Notes under the pieces: generated by a model
Told to the model about the DNA's origin: nothing
Database searches by the model: none
What the model saw: the letters and a program-made list of their open reading frames with translations, nothing else
Position numbers and translations under genes: made by a program
Source: Brevipalpus yothersi
Taxonomy: Eukaryota > Arthropoda > Arachnida > Trombidiformes > Tenuipalpidae
Assembly (NCBI GenBank): GCA_003956705.1
Contig: QZCP01000004.1
Coordinates: 62,001 to 126,000 of the forward strand
DNA: 64,000 bases
Direction: 5' to 3'
Shown: positions 13,110 to 24,563 of the stretch, in pieces
How the letters are laid out: every line of letters begins with the position of its first letter
Numbering within the stretch: the first letter of the stretch is position 1

Positions 13110-13592
13110 CTAACGAGAGTGTGCTTTCTCCCAATCCTCTCGTTCTTTCAATTCTTTAGACACTTCTTCAATGTAAGGTTGCATATAACGACCATTCTTG
13201 AGGTCATCCTCATAAGATGTCCACTGTTCTTGTGGAAGATGCTCTTTCTCAATGTCCAATTGGAAGGCTCGTATTTGACGATAATTTCTCATGTCATATA
13301 CATCACCAGGTAGACGTCGAACAGCTTCCTGAACAACTGGATTGTAATTTTCATCAGGATATACATCATCATGATACAGTCCAAACTTGTGGTAATCATT
13401 CAGTTTGAAGATCATCTTCCTTAGTCCACCAATCTCTTGACCTGTTACAATACACAGAACATACGCACAAGGTTGAAAAAAGAAATATCATCATCATCTT
13501 CAACATCCTCTACATCAAAAGAATGGTCAATCTCCCTACACAGACTTCACACCACACTTACTTTTGGCCCGGAGAGCAAGAAATAGTCGCAT
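13110..13592 (-). CDS. UQCRB: Cytochrome b-c1 complex subunit 7 (UQCRB/QCR7)
   Basis: Small matrix-side subunit of respiratory complex III. Two coding exons on the minus strand: 13592-13562 (MRLFLALRAK plus one base) and 13441-13110, giving 120 residues. The second exon carries the family blocks GLRKMIFKLNDYHKFGLYHD, EAVRRLPGDVYDMRNYRQIR, LPQEQWTSYEDD and MQPYIEEVSKELKEREDWEK, matching the whole length of the family (about 110 residues). The 31-nt first coding exon was found by phase: it ends with A before GTAAGT, and the next exon opens with GT to complete a Ser codon. It is divergent from MAIP1 with 419 bases between start codons. Confidence 0.93.
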
Positions 13593-14011
13593 CTTGAAAA
13601 CTAATTAAACACCGGATCGAATGTAACAAACAATTAAACTCACTAATGGCAAGTACACCAAGTGCTATTGGTAAGCAAAGGTCAACCAAGAATGTGTGTG
13701 AGAAAAAATGAAAACAAACATGAGCGCCACTCGCACCTGATATCAATGTTTTGATGAAATATATTCATCAGATGAATACGAATGAAAATTTGATTTTTTC
13801 ATGAGATTTCGAACTTGTCTAGTTCTGGATGATTTGTGAAGTTTATTGTTAAATATATTGGAGGGAGTGGTTACAGATCCTGTGGTCAGGTGAGTCTTCG
13901 TGTGGTAGCAGTGGATGAATTGATTTGTGTCCCAAGTCATTATCGTTCTTGATGTGATTGATAGCTCCGTGCAGGCATAATCGAACATTTATTTTCATCA
14001 GACCATAGATC
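13593..14011. promoter_or_regulatory. Shared intergenic region of UQCRB and MAIP1
   Basis: 419 bases separate the start codons of two divergent genes that both encode mitochondrial inner-membrane proteins. It must hold both promoters and 5' UTRs and is a candidate bidirectional promoter. I see no clear TATA box facing either way. Overlapping minus-strand frames here look like chance. Confidence 0.4.
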
Positions 14012-15183
14012 ATGGGATCATCATCGTTAACTGGTATGGTTCTTCGATCTTCCAAGTTATGGAATCCGAAAATTGGAGGCAGTCATTCAAGCAGGACACT
14101 CGTTTCGAGAAATCTAAGCTCGTGGCTGCAGAAGACCAGTCAGCCTGGCGAATATCGAAAAGATTTTGATGGATTTTCCGGGCACTTTCCTCAATCGGAT
14201 GAACAGAATCTTAGTGTCTCTGCAATCAAAAATATGGGCGCAACATCATTTGGAATTCGGCCTCTCAAATGGAACTCTTATCATCAGAGTAGCCTTTTAT
14301 CGAACAAGAAAACTACTCAGTTTCACTCTAATGCCTCTTCCGTGAGGTTCTATTGTACCGATCAGAGCGATCTTCCAAAAATGCCTTCTCTAACTGGTTT
14401 CGATTATAGTGGTATTTTCCCTAATCCTTTCTCGAGTTTACAATGTTTGTTCAAGTCGTTTTTCGTGGTTCGCCAAAATATCGATCGTTCGTTCGATCTC
14501 CAGGTTTTCTGCGATGGGGCCAAGCAGGTTGGTGAGATCTCTGATTGACCTTAAATTATAACTCCCCAAATTCTGTTTGAAATTCAGGCATTTTTGGTGA
14601 TAACAAACAAATTGGCAAATTCTGATATTGCTGGACTGAAAGAACTCGTAACAGATTCTGTAAGAATTTTTTTCTATCGAAGTATCGAGATGTTAACTTT
14701 CTCCTCTTCCGTAGGCTTTTAATGCGATACAGAGAAATGCTCCTAAACTTACTGCCAAACATAAAAGAGATCTTATGATTGAACCAGACAACATCAAAGG
14801 CCTTTTGGTCAATAATATCGACATAATACAGGGCCAAGGTTGGTATCTATTGTTTCAAAAATTTCGTCAACTCATTGCTCTTTGATTTTCTAGACGAGAA
14901 AAAGTTTCTCCAGATACTGGTTATCTACAAAATTTTGAAAATGTCAGAAAAATCCGATTCCTTCCCACCTAAAGTTGGTTCCAAAAATTTCTTGTATGAC
15001 AATATCATCTCTCATTTAAGGTTAGTTAAGAACCTCACTTTATGCACCAATTCATCACAATTTTCTCATAGATTCATTAGAGAATATAAAGATGGTCAAG
15101 GTGGAGACTGGCTTTGCAAAGATTTAGAATATCAATACTTTGGTGTATTTGCAAAGGAGGCCATCAAGTCTCCCAAGTGGTAA
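14012..15183 (+). CDS. MAIP1: m-AAA protease-interacting protein 1 (MAIP1), Tim44-like domain
   Basis: Mitochondrial matrix protein that works with the m-AAA protease in maturing EMRE and is related to the Tim44/MBA1 fold. Exons: 14012-14527, 14588-14659, 14715-14838, 14894-15020 and 15072-15183, total 316 residues against about 290 in human. The first 60-100 residues are Ser/Arg-rich with few acids, as in a mitochondrial presequence. The conserved part begins at FKSFFVVRQNIDRSFDLQ and DGAKQAFLVITNKL, continues through LKELVTDSAF and LVNNIDIIQGQDEKKFLQIL, and ends REYKDGQGGDWLCKDLEYQY, which parallels the human C-terminus. An internal ATG (14036, MVLRSSKLW) could be the real start because it gives a cleaner presequence. 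It is tail-to-tail with SNX27. Confidence 0.8.
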
Positions 15184-15942
15184 AAAAATCAGGTGCCTAG
15201 AACTTGCTGATATTCTTAGTCTCTGATTAAATGGAAAATTTTCGTCTATTTTTCGTTGAAACCTACTTCACATCTCGGATTTATGGTAGAAAATAAGATT
15301 CCTGTTTATTTGCTATTTTATACAGTATGATTACAAGTCCTCCTCCTCACAACCCATGTTTTTAGATCAAGATCAGTGAAACATATGTCATGGTAGAGAT
15401 GTAGAATTCATTTTGACAGTATTCCGTCTCTTCTTCAAGTCTCTCACTTTACAAACAAGATCTAGAAAGTTGAGCGCTCTCAATAATGATGAAATCTATC
15501 TTTCATCAATTGATAATCTTTCTGACTCTATGCACTGAGTTCTGAGAAGTTTCGAAGGAGAAAATAAGAGTTCTCAGAGTCACAAGAAAATGAATGATTC
15601 TTATGAACATATGAGTCGAGATGGATTGTATCTGAGATGTTCATTTATGGCACCGTATTTTTTTTATTGATGAGAGCACTTGGAATTTTATTCCCATTAC
15701 CATGATATGCTTCGTACGGCACTTTTAGTAAAAGAATAGGTGCATCCTTCAAGTCACGAGGTAAAGAAATTCAGAGTGACATTCATGTTGTATCTCGACC
15801 AGATGAACACGTGAGGGGATAGATGTGATACTCGTCTGGGCAAAAGTCTGTGTGAAATTCGTTTATCCAGCCTCTTACAGACGATACTTTTCTGTGAAAA
15901 ATGAGTAAGCTCTTTTATTATTTCCTAGAAGGGATTGAACGC

Positions 15943-17788
15943 TCATGATTCGGTCAACTTCTTCCGTCCAGTGTTCATCGCCTCTCTCTCCTCATGAACT
16001 CTTTGAAAACAATCTTGCATGAAGACATACTATGGAGTAAGCAAAAAAATGAATATTGTAAGTTGAACACCGATGATTGAGTTTACGTACATATTGCGTA
16101 TGAATTTTGATGAGCTTGGGCTTCTTCTCAGGTCGACAATATTGGAATGCAAAAACAACACCCTCTTCGTCAATCTCCCAAGATTTGATATGATCCCAAT
16201 CAAATTCGATTTCTTGAGCCTGTAAGATTGTAAAATATTCCTCATTCTCATTCTCACTTTACGTGTTGGAATGAAAACATACCTCTGGAGTTCCATCATC
16301 TTTACACGCTTGCAATTTTACATTTTTGAAACTTATTGAGGTGATGACTTGCCCGTCCTTTCGTGAGTCACTCACACAAAATGGAAAAGATATCTCTCCA
16401 TAACCCTCCAATTGTCGAGCAAGTTTCAAGTACTGAAGAGTATAGCGAAATTTAGAACTGAGAAATGTGAATAATTGCTATTGTCCTCACCTCCTTTCTT
16501 CTTGAGTAATCTTGTAAAGCTTTCAACTCATAGAGTTGATTACCTGGCTTGATTTGCCCTTTGTTGACATCATCTACCGCCTAGAAGACAATCGCATGAG
16601 TCATGGGAAAATTTTCTAACAGAATTTTCAACTCACCTGCCAGAAGAAGAAACTCTCGGCAAGTGGATCCTCACTAAGTTCAATCTCTTTTTCAGTAGAA
16701 AAGAGCCATTTCCGTATTCCAAGACATGTGGACGTTGCAGTTGAATAGTTTTGAATGTATAGATTGTGCGGGAATTCGTTAGGTTGCAATTTTCGCTCGA
16801 AACCATATTCTACGATTTCAAAAAGATCAAAGTATGGTGCAACTTTTGGAGACATTTTGATCTTTTCGAGCACCAATTTTAACACTTCTGAAGCAGTGCT
16901 GCTTTTTCGTGCAGTGATAACAATCGTTGAACGATCTGGAAGAAGTATTTTGATATCGATCATGGCTACAACACCTCCCTAATTATGACAGAAAAATGCA
17001 AATGAGCTCGATAAAAAATTGAGTTAAAGATTTGGCACCAAATGTTTCCGATCAATTACCTTCTCATCATCATAATCTGTAAGAAATTCTTGCATAATAT
17101 CACTCTCTGCGATGACTCTAACTGCACAAACCTTCTCTAAATATTGCTCTAAGCCTCGACGTCTACTGTCGAGCTGTTGATCAGAGAGAAGAAAAGGCCA
17201 CTTTCCTGGTAGCTTGGGAAACTGAAAATCGTGGAATTCTCGGCGTAAATTATTATGAAGATTTGCAAATTCTCTGTACCGCCTTGAACACAAATGCCTT
17301 CCGGCCATATAGATATTGTATACCACAAATTTATGTCCATTGGAATCTACACTATTGTAATCGGGAATCGAGATTGGTAAAGAACGCTTCTCACTGTAAT
17401 CATAATAAGTAAAGGCCGAAATGTCATCACCGGGATCTAGCTTTTCAGCCTCTCGAGGAGTGACAGATATGACGGTCAGCGTCAGTGTATCACCTCCTGA
17501 TTTAATAAGATCGACAACTCTCTTGTGGGTAGCACCTTCAACATTGACACCATTAACCTCAAGAATTCGATCTCCTTTTCTGACCCCTGCCTTCTCTGCG
17601 GCCCCATTGACCAGTATTGCTGAAACATGTTGTAGTGGTGCATATAGTTCCCCGTTGATACTCCTCAATGGTCCACCTTCACTGACTTGTCCTCTGACAT
17701 TAAATCCGAAACCATTTTCGTTCTTATTAATTGTTACCACTCGTGGTCCGGGTACGAAGCAATCACCGTCTGTTTCACGATCACTCAT
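15943..17788 (-). CDS. SNX27: Sorting nexin-27 (PDZ-PX-FERM-like)
   Basis: Endosomal cargo adaptor of the retromer recycling route. Minus-strand exons 17788-17060, 16978-16637, 16580-16491, 16432-16283, 16219-16091 and 16029-15943, all phase 0, total 508 residues (human about 530-540). Residues about 15-110 form a PDZ domain with carboxylate-binding loop GFGFNV and AGVRKGDRILEVNGVNVEG. Residues about 125-240 form a PX domain (RRYREFANLHNNLRREF, then FPKLPGKWPF, then RRRGLEQYLEKVC). The rest is the atypical FERM-like module (IDIKILLPDRSTIVITARKS, FAFQYCRPEKKPKLIKIHTQ). The domain order is unique to SNX27, so the call is firm. The human protein's longer N-terminal leader is absent here. A possible acceptor just upstream of the start suggests a 5' UTR intron. 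Confidence 0.94.
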
Positions 17789-20596
17789 GGTACACTTGAT
17801 TGTTGACTATATCTGTGAAGAAATCAAGAAGAGGGAAGATTGTTAAAACTAGCGCACAAACATGCAAAGTTGGATTAATCATGAAGTTCATTTGCTTAAT
17901 CAATCGTCTGAGAAGTAATGTTATGGTTGAAGTGAGGGTTCATTGGATGCATACTTTATGGACAAGTGGGAAAAATTTACCTCCAAAATATAATTCGTGA
18001 GTGATGGTGGAAGAACGCTGTTATTCCGGATGAAGTTGTTTCCACTATTCAACATTCACACACTGGGAAGCCCACTAAATGATGAGAATGAACGATGAAT
18101 AATAACAAGTGGAAAAGTGTTTTACTGTATATTGATTGTATATATATTGAGTATCTCACAGAGAGAGTAGAATTGTGTGCAGGTTTTTGACTCAATATAA
18201 TTTGGTGAGAAGAAGAAAAAATAAAAGTTGATCCAAAGTGATTAATGGAAAACCTTACACAATGGTCACTCAGTTGATTTGATTAAATCCACAGGCTTGA
18301 TAGGATCGATTAAGTTGATGCTGATTGAAGTTATCTTATTCACAGTAACGTTCTCAATCTCAGGGAAATACAATTTAACCGTCTCATGGAATTGAATTGT
18401 TATCTTACTGAAAGACGGAAGAGATTCACGCATCTGTCAACAAAAAAATGATAAAAGAGAAACTGAATTGGTCGGATGCCGAAAATGTTAATGTTACCAC
18501 GGAAATCTCTCAACTTAACAGCACTGAACAACTGTTCACTCTTTTGCTTGATTGATTATTTGATGTGTATGATCACCAAGTATTGATTGTGGATATAAAT
18601 GTGTGTGTAGACCAGTGATATTTTAAGTGAAGGTGTGTCAGTGGGTATTTTTTTTGAACAGGAGGAAATAAAATTGAGAAATTGAAGTCGGCAAGCAAGC
18701 AACTAATAGCAGGCAGATAGCAGCAAGAATTCTTTCATCTCTCTTCAAAACAAAAATAATTGATCACACTCAAAATGATGATGATGAAATGATACTCTTC
18801 AATCTATCTGGTCTTCAATAGAGCCTGGAGACACTTGCTCATCTCAAATACCTACACATGTCAACATGAAACAGACACAAAATTTACTGAATCAAATTTA
18901 AATGGACATACTACTACTAGGTAGGTTGATAAACCTTACCATAGATCAAGGCTATAAATGAAAGTGAAAGAGAGGAAGAAAGAGAGAGACAGAGACAAGA
19001 ATGTTCGAAGTGAGAGAGAGAGAGATGCAAGACGCTTATGTTAGTGGCTTCCAGTGAGATGATGATGAAGAGGCGGTTTTCCGATTGATTCAACCTGAAA
19101 CGGTATTAAAAAGATGATTTCATCTGGAAGGGAAAAGATTTTTATTTTCACACACTTAAAATGATTCTGGCCAGCTTGGGCCGTTTTCTTTTGATGACTC
19201 TCATAACAAGAACGATCACTTGTTTAACTTGATTTTTGCCATCATTTAACTTGGCTCCAAGCGTAAAGTTCATTAGCAAGCTTCCCGTCTGCTGATGGCG
19301 CTTGATTATGTAATTGATTCCTTCATGCACGAGACACACACATCATTCACACTCACTAGATTGTATTAAGCTGATACTTTTCCGAGGAAAAAATGATGAA
19401 ATTTACTGGATTTGTCCATTCAATCAAAGTCTCTGAACACTTTTAACGATTACTATTCTTAATAGACTTTAGTTAGGCCTGACGAAATTCTTCTTCTCAC
19501 TGAGTTTAGCTAACGAATTCAGGATACTTATTTGCTGGCAATTGATTTACAAATGGGTATCATAAATTATAATCCTCTGTTAATTACCTGCTTAAGTTCC
19601 AGGAGTTCATCGATCCGAGTTATTTGAGCTTTCTCAAGAATGTGAGAGAAATTTGATCAACTAGATAGAGTGTATTGAAATTTTAAATCAAATTTTCTCA
19701 CGTTCATATGATTCGAACTCATTGTGAGAAACATTTTTGATATTCAACTGATTCAGGTTCAGGATTAACTGAATGATGGATGTAGATATGTTCAAGAAGC
19801 AATCTTTTTCTCCCTCCAAAATGCTGAATTATCGAATGATAATTGACATAAGTTTCTCGAACAATTTTTTGAAACCGTTATCAATATTATCAATTGAATC
19901 ATCTTGCATGCCTTCTTTTCATTTCTAAAAAGCCTCGGTGAGTTGAATTACTCGACCAGACTACTCTTTCATTCAAAATCGATGGCCAAAGAAGCATTAC
20001 GATTAGAACAATCTGTGAAGTCAAGTTGAAAGGCAGAAAAAAAATGCAACAGAATGTCAATCTTGTATAAACTCTCAGTGGACGTTCATTGATGATACGA
20101 ATTTGTGGTCACAAAACTCGACTACTCGTGATGAACAGTTCTGAGCCTTATTTAAATTCCAAAGTATTTCAAGAATATTTCAAGATTCCCTAAATTCATT
20201 TGCTCATGAAACTTATTCCATCATTTTCTACTTTCACACTTTGCCACCAGATTCACACAGTTTTGTATCGGCATAAAAGTGCTTCATTGATAGAAGGTGT
20301 GTTCAGCTCAGCTTCAGTCAAAACAATCATTTGCCTCTTCTTTGATTAAATCTTCTTGTTCTAATTAATTTGAAATTGTGTCTTCATTAATTTTGTCCTA
20401 TTGTTTACTCTTCCAAGTATACTCAACTCTGTGCTCTACTTTGGTGAAAGTTTAGATCTTACGATCAATCACCTTGAATTTATTAAATCAAATTTGATTT
20501 GCTTCGCATTGGTATTTGTTGACATTGACTGTCAACATAAGTCATCACTCACTTGTGCGGCTAGATCTCTCCTAATTGTCCTCATATCAAGTCAAA
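17789..20596. other. Mostly non-coding region between SNX27 and ATP6AP2 minigene
   Basis: 2.8 kb with one plausible orphan exon (18266-18433, minus). It includes low-complexity GA-rich sequence around 18960-19030. A 63-codon minus frame at 19148-19339 is open but has no partner exons or family match. Upstream exons of a full-length ATP6AP2 were looked for here and not found. Confidence 0.4.
18266..18433 (-). CDS. Orphan coding exon, unknown protein
   Basis: Frame of 55 codons plus stop. It opens MRESLPSFSKITIQFHETVK and ends SINLIDPIKPVDLIKSTE. It directly follows a strong acceptor on the minus strand (a T-rich tract then GACAG), so the ATG is the first codon of the exon. It may be the last exon of a gene whose earlier exons I could not place, or a tiny gene with a 5' UTR intron. 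The nearest GT upstream does not give a usable phase. No family recognised. Confidence 0.3.
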   Translation of the reverse strand: MRESLPSFSKITIQFHETVKLYFPEIENVTVNKITSISINLIDPIKPVDLIKSTE

Positions 20597-20855
20597 ATGG
20601 TAATTAATTAGAATTTTTGTTCTTTGATTTATTTTTACCAATACTGTCTTGCTCTTACAGTCGGACGATAGACCACTCAACCTTGCATACCAATACGATA
20701 GTGATTTCCATGTTGGATTTGCCACCATCGGCTTGACAGCTATCTTGATTGCTGTCCTGGTTTTCGGTATATCATTGGCCATGTGGAACATGGATCCAGG
20801 CCGTGATTCAATTATTTATCGAGCAACAAGTCAAAGAGTGAAGAAAGATCAATAG
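20597..20855 (+). CDS. ATP6AP2: Stand-alone ATP6AP2 (renin receptor) membrane tail, M8-9-like
   Basis: V-ATPase accessory protein fragment of 65 residues. The start ATG is the last three bases of exon 1 (20597-20599), directly followed by GTAATT. Exon 2 is 20661-20855. It opens SDDRPLNLAYQYDSDFHVGF, passes one membrane helix, and ends WNMDPGRDSIIYRATSQRVK. That is the conserved C-terminal end of ATP6AP2, matching only the part left in the membrane after furin cleavage (M8-9). The usual 280-residue luminal part is missing. In the frame that joins exon 2, an in-frame TAA lies eight codons before the ATG in the same exon, so this is not simply a tail spliced to a luminal exon through this donor. 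No luminal exons were seen in the 2.8 kb upstream. An alternative 5' exon further away cannot be ruled out. Confidence 0.7.
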
Positions 20856-21050
20856 ATGCCGATTAAGATTCCTGGAGATATATGTGTTTTTAATTTTGTT
20901 AATCAAGAGTTTGCGCTTGCCGTGATTATGAGTTATACACCCAGATAAGGATTATTACAATTGTTACTCTGATCTCTGCTTCCTCTTTTTTTCTATTTGT
21001 GTATTATTAATGCAAAAAGTTCATTTGTTTGGATGATTTTGCAGTCTTTT

Positions 21051-21061
21051 TTATTTATTCA
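21051..21061 (-). terminator. Stop codon and poly(A) signal of PIGG, two bases overlapping
   Basis: On the minus strand the stop reads TGAATAAATAAA, so AATAAA starts within the stop codon. A cleavage site 10-30 bases on would leave a very short 3' UTR. It sits in the 203-bp gap between two converging genes. Confidence 0.45.
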
Positions 21062-23850
21062 AGTCATCTTATCACAAAGGGCCACAACGTTGCAGATTAA
21101 AAAAATTACGAGACATTGAAATGACTCATACAATAATTTAGGACTGATGACCGACCATATGAAAAGATGATTCCTCAATATAAAAGCAACAATCTGGAAG
21201 AATATCAGTCTTTGGCATTGATTGATCACGAGAAAACGTGAAATACTATCAATTGCCTCTGAAGTTTCGATGAACCACAAGCTAGTCTTCAACTCAGCGA
21301 CTCTCAAGAACATCATTATGATCCAAAAAGTGAAGAGTCCATATGTATGGCAAGACATCAGTAGTCCGGTCACAATAGGATTGAATGATTCGAGACCTAC
21401 ATAACCAGCTGCCACATCAATAGTTGATATTGCATTTGAATTTCCTTGACTAAAAAAACTTTGGAAGGCAAACGTTAAATATACTACCAAAAAGTAGATA
21501 GTGCTTTCTTTAGTTATTGACCATCTGCTTATCATGAAGAGTGCTCTCTCCATCACAATCATGAGGGTGACTAGAGGAATGTTTGATGGTCTCACCAGTA
21601 AAGTGATCAGCAATATCCATGCAAGCATAAAAGACCTCAGAATCGATGTGGGAGAATCGTTTATCCGGTGAGCACGCTGGGGAACAAGATCCTCGATGAA
21701 GCCCCAGCGGAAGTCTAGTCTTCTTTTTTTGAGTACTGTTTGAGCAATCAGTAGAATCATGTGGAGAAAGGCCACCCTCACTTTAAAAATCGGATTCAAT
21801 CGTGGTATCAAACTCAATATAGGGAATCGTGAGATGGCCAGAAAGTTGGAATCACATCTGAAAAAATAAGATAGTAATCCAGTTATAATATTGAAGCGAT
21901 AATTATACTTCAAGCATAGTTTTAATCAGTGACTGAAGTTGGAATTACAGTGTGATTATCCAGGAAATTTACTCACCTATATAAATAAACGAATAATAAT
22001 CCAGAGGCCATAATGCATTGTTGCTTGCTGAACCGAGATTTGGAAGATAAAAGTGAAATAAGCGAAAAGGAGGCAATCATAATGACCGCACCGGTATGCT
22101 TATATTCTTTTCGATCCATCCACGAATCGAGAAAATCAGACCGAATGGTATCCCATCGATTGGTGACGTTGAGGACTAGGATTAGGAACAGATGAGCCAC
22201 TAACTTTTGGACCAATTCAAGAGGTAGCGTAGAAAGGTGGAGCAGTCTAGTAAACGTTACTTTTCGGTGGTTGAGCAAGTGGAAAAAATTGAGAAGTACC
22301 ACTGTATTACAAGTGTAGTTCCAGAAAAATTTTTCCATCTCAACAAAACTAGTTGATCCAAGGAAAATAATGTGTGAGATCAGAATGAAAATCGAAACCA
22401 ATAGAAGTGATTGATCTAGCTCTATCGATTTATAGACTGAATTAGGAAGATACATTTCAGCCCTACAAACAGAATAGGCAATCAAGATTTCAAGTGAAAC
22501 GAAGAAAACTTGAATGATCATTGAAAATATGGAATTCTGGTCAGATGAAGACAACAAATGGTCTTGGGTCTCATCAAGAAAACTCTCATAATCTCGCTGA
22601 GCAGCTTTGAAAAGGCTTTTAGAATTCTCAGATAAACTTTTATAGTGCTTGTTGACTGCTTCTGCTAACAAGCGATTCCTATCATGCGATTCTGGGGAGA
22701 GTTTTTGAATCTGCAGAGAATTCTGCAAGAGGAAGCACAATGTTCGACTGCTGTCGTTTGACCATTGTTCAATCACAGGGATGATCAACTTTCCATAGCT
22801 TTTTTGAGGAATTGGAATTCCTAGAAATAGGGACAATGTGACAGCAATATCGATTTGCTTGATTTTAGGTGGGATTGATAGTTGCTGCATTCCATCTTTT
22901 GCTTTAGAATTAACGAAAATAAGAGCTGTCTCCGATTCAGGTGATGAAGAGCCTCCATGATTTCCTGAATCACTCATTCCATGATCACCAGTGATCATAA
23001 ATAGATAGGAATCAGACTGTTTTGAGATTCTTTGATGAACTGTCCGAATTACGGAATCCATCTCGTTCAACTTGGGAGGAAGTAGATGGGAATAAGGTCC
23101 ATAAGTATGACCAATGTGGTCTACGCCTAAGTAATGAAGAAAAATAGCATCCCATTGATCGAGTCGGTCTAGTTCGGGTATCAGATTTCTGGTGACATTA
23201 TCATCAACTTCAGTGTAGTCAGTTGCAAAGAATGAAAAAGTTTCGTTTGCTCGTAGAAAATAAGCTCGAGGAAACATTTGAAGCCAAGTGTCATCACCGT
23301 AGAAGATCATCCTCTTGCCTTTGGCTTTCGCCTGTTCAATAAGATTATCAACCCCGAATTGGGCAGTGTTTAAATTGATGATTAGGTCGATAAAATGTGG
23401 TTTAATTCCAGCAAGAAGAGCTTTCAGGCGAGGCATTGTGACAGTAGGAGTTTGAGCCAAACTGATGAAGCTCATAGCTTTCTTGGATTCAAGGAGGGCT
23501 CTTGTGTAAGGCATCGAGGAAGAGATTGGAAGAAAATGTTTATTGTTTTGGTAAAAATTTGATGGTAAAGGCATGAAATCTTTGCGAAAAGCATCAATAA
23601 CCATGAACACTAGTTTATCAAACACAGGTTTCCTTGTCAATACTGAACAGCGATTTTTGATGGCCAAAACTTGGTTCGCCGGCAAATATGTTGGAAATTC
23701 ATACTCCTCACCATTAAGCCGGCTGTTGGCGAAACTTTCTTCGCCCGTCGAGGAGAGAAATTTCTCATCAACTCCAAAGAAAGCCACCAGAAATACAACA
23801 GTGCAAATAAGATGTAGTAAGACTCCGATTATCCATGCTTTTATCGGCAT
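21059..23850 (-). CDS. PIGG: GPI ethanolamine phosphate transferase 2 (PIGG/GPI7)
   Basis: ER membrane enzyme that adds ethanolamine phosphate to the second mannose of GPI anchors. Two exons, 23850-21977 and 21857-21059, give 890 residues. Residues 1-25 are a signal anchor. The luminal catalytic part has an alkaline-phosphatase fold: KLVFMVIDAFRKDF (metal Asp), AQTPTVTMPRLKAL (Thr nucleophile), FLHYLGVDHIGHTYGP and TGDHGMSDSGNHGG (metal ligands), and DYTEVDDNVTRNL. The C-terminal 400 residues are hydrophobic, with many membrane segments, ending RNHLFIWSVISPKLLYE, a signature of this family. The start was set at the ATG giving MPIKAWIIG; an upstream in-frame TTG is not a credible start. The stop is immediately followed by AATAAATAAA, so the 3' UTR may be minimal. 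It is tail-to-tail with the ATP6AP2 minigene. Confidence 0.93.
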
Positions 23851-24563
23851 GATAAACGGATGAAAAAACTCCAATTCTTGAAGAAAAAATCACCTCACGA
23901 GATGGAAAACATTTCACATCAGTGTCAAATAATGATGAACGCGCTTTCTCACTATCTCACAACCTACCATGCTGATTGTTAACTTTTTTTTAACGCCCAG
24001 GTAATGAGAAGTATTGACCACAAACGTAGGAAAGCTGATCATATCATTATCTGATCTTACATAACTTAATAAAAAGTTCAAAATAATGTATTTAATAGTG
24101 ACAGACACATGGTGTAAAGATGATCAAATGATCAAATGCGATCATCTCGTTGAGTCGCACATCTCAACAAGCCCTCTGTGGCGTGCACATTAATTAAAGT
24201 ACAGTAAAGTGTAGTGAAGTGAAGTGAAGTCGGTGGCGTTCAAGAAAAATAAATAAATAAATTGTCTAATGTGGTTTGGTGTTTGAATTAATTTATTATT
24301 ATGGACAAGAATTAGAAATGATTGTGTCATTTTTGACCACAATCAAATGGAATCGTATAGGTAGTCTCGTGCATTGTTTTTACTTGTGATATTGCATCGA
24401 TCACTTTGACACTACTTTTTTGTTGTGTGTATGTATGTGTGTGTACTTTTTTTTGTGTCCGATCTTCCTATTTTTCTTCTGGTAAACAGAGAATCACTCG
24501 CCAATATATCATCTTAAGTTGTTAAATTTTCAATCATCTCATAAGCCACCAATATTAACAATC
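23851..24563. promoter_or_regulatory. Intergenic region between divergent PIGG and Hippo
   Basis: 713 bases between the start codons, carrying both promoters and 5' UTRs. AT-rich, with a degenerate AGTGA-like run near 24205-24235 and a TG-rich run near 24425-24445. No coding frame supported. Confidence 0.4.

Noticed and set aside
19148..19339. Minus-strand 63-codon basic frame
   Set aside because: No splice partners, no family match, and low-complexity surroundings.
19700..19720. GATTCGAAC box resembling a tRNA T-loop on the minus strand
   Set aside because: No flanking stem, anticodon arm or acceptor pairing.
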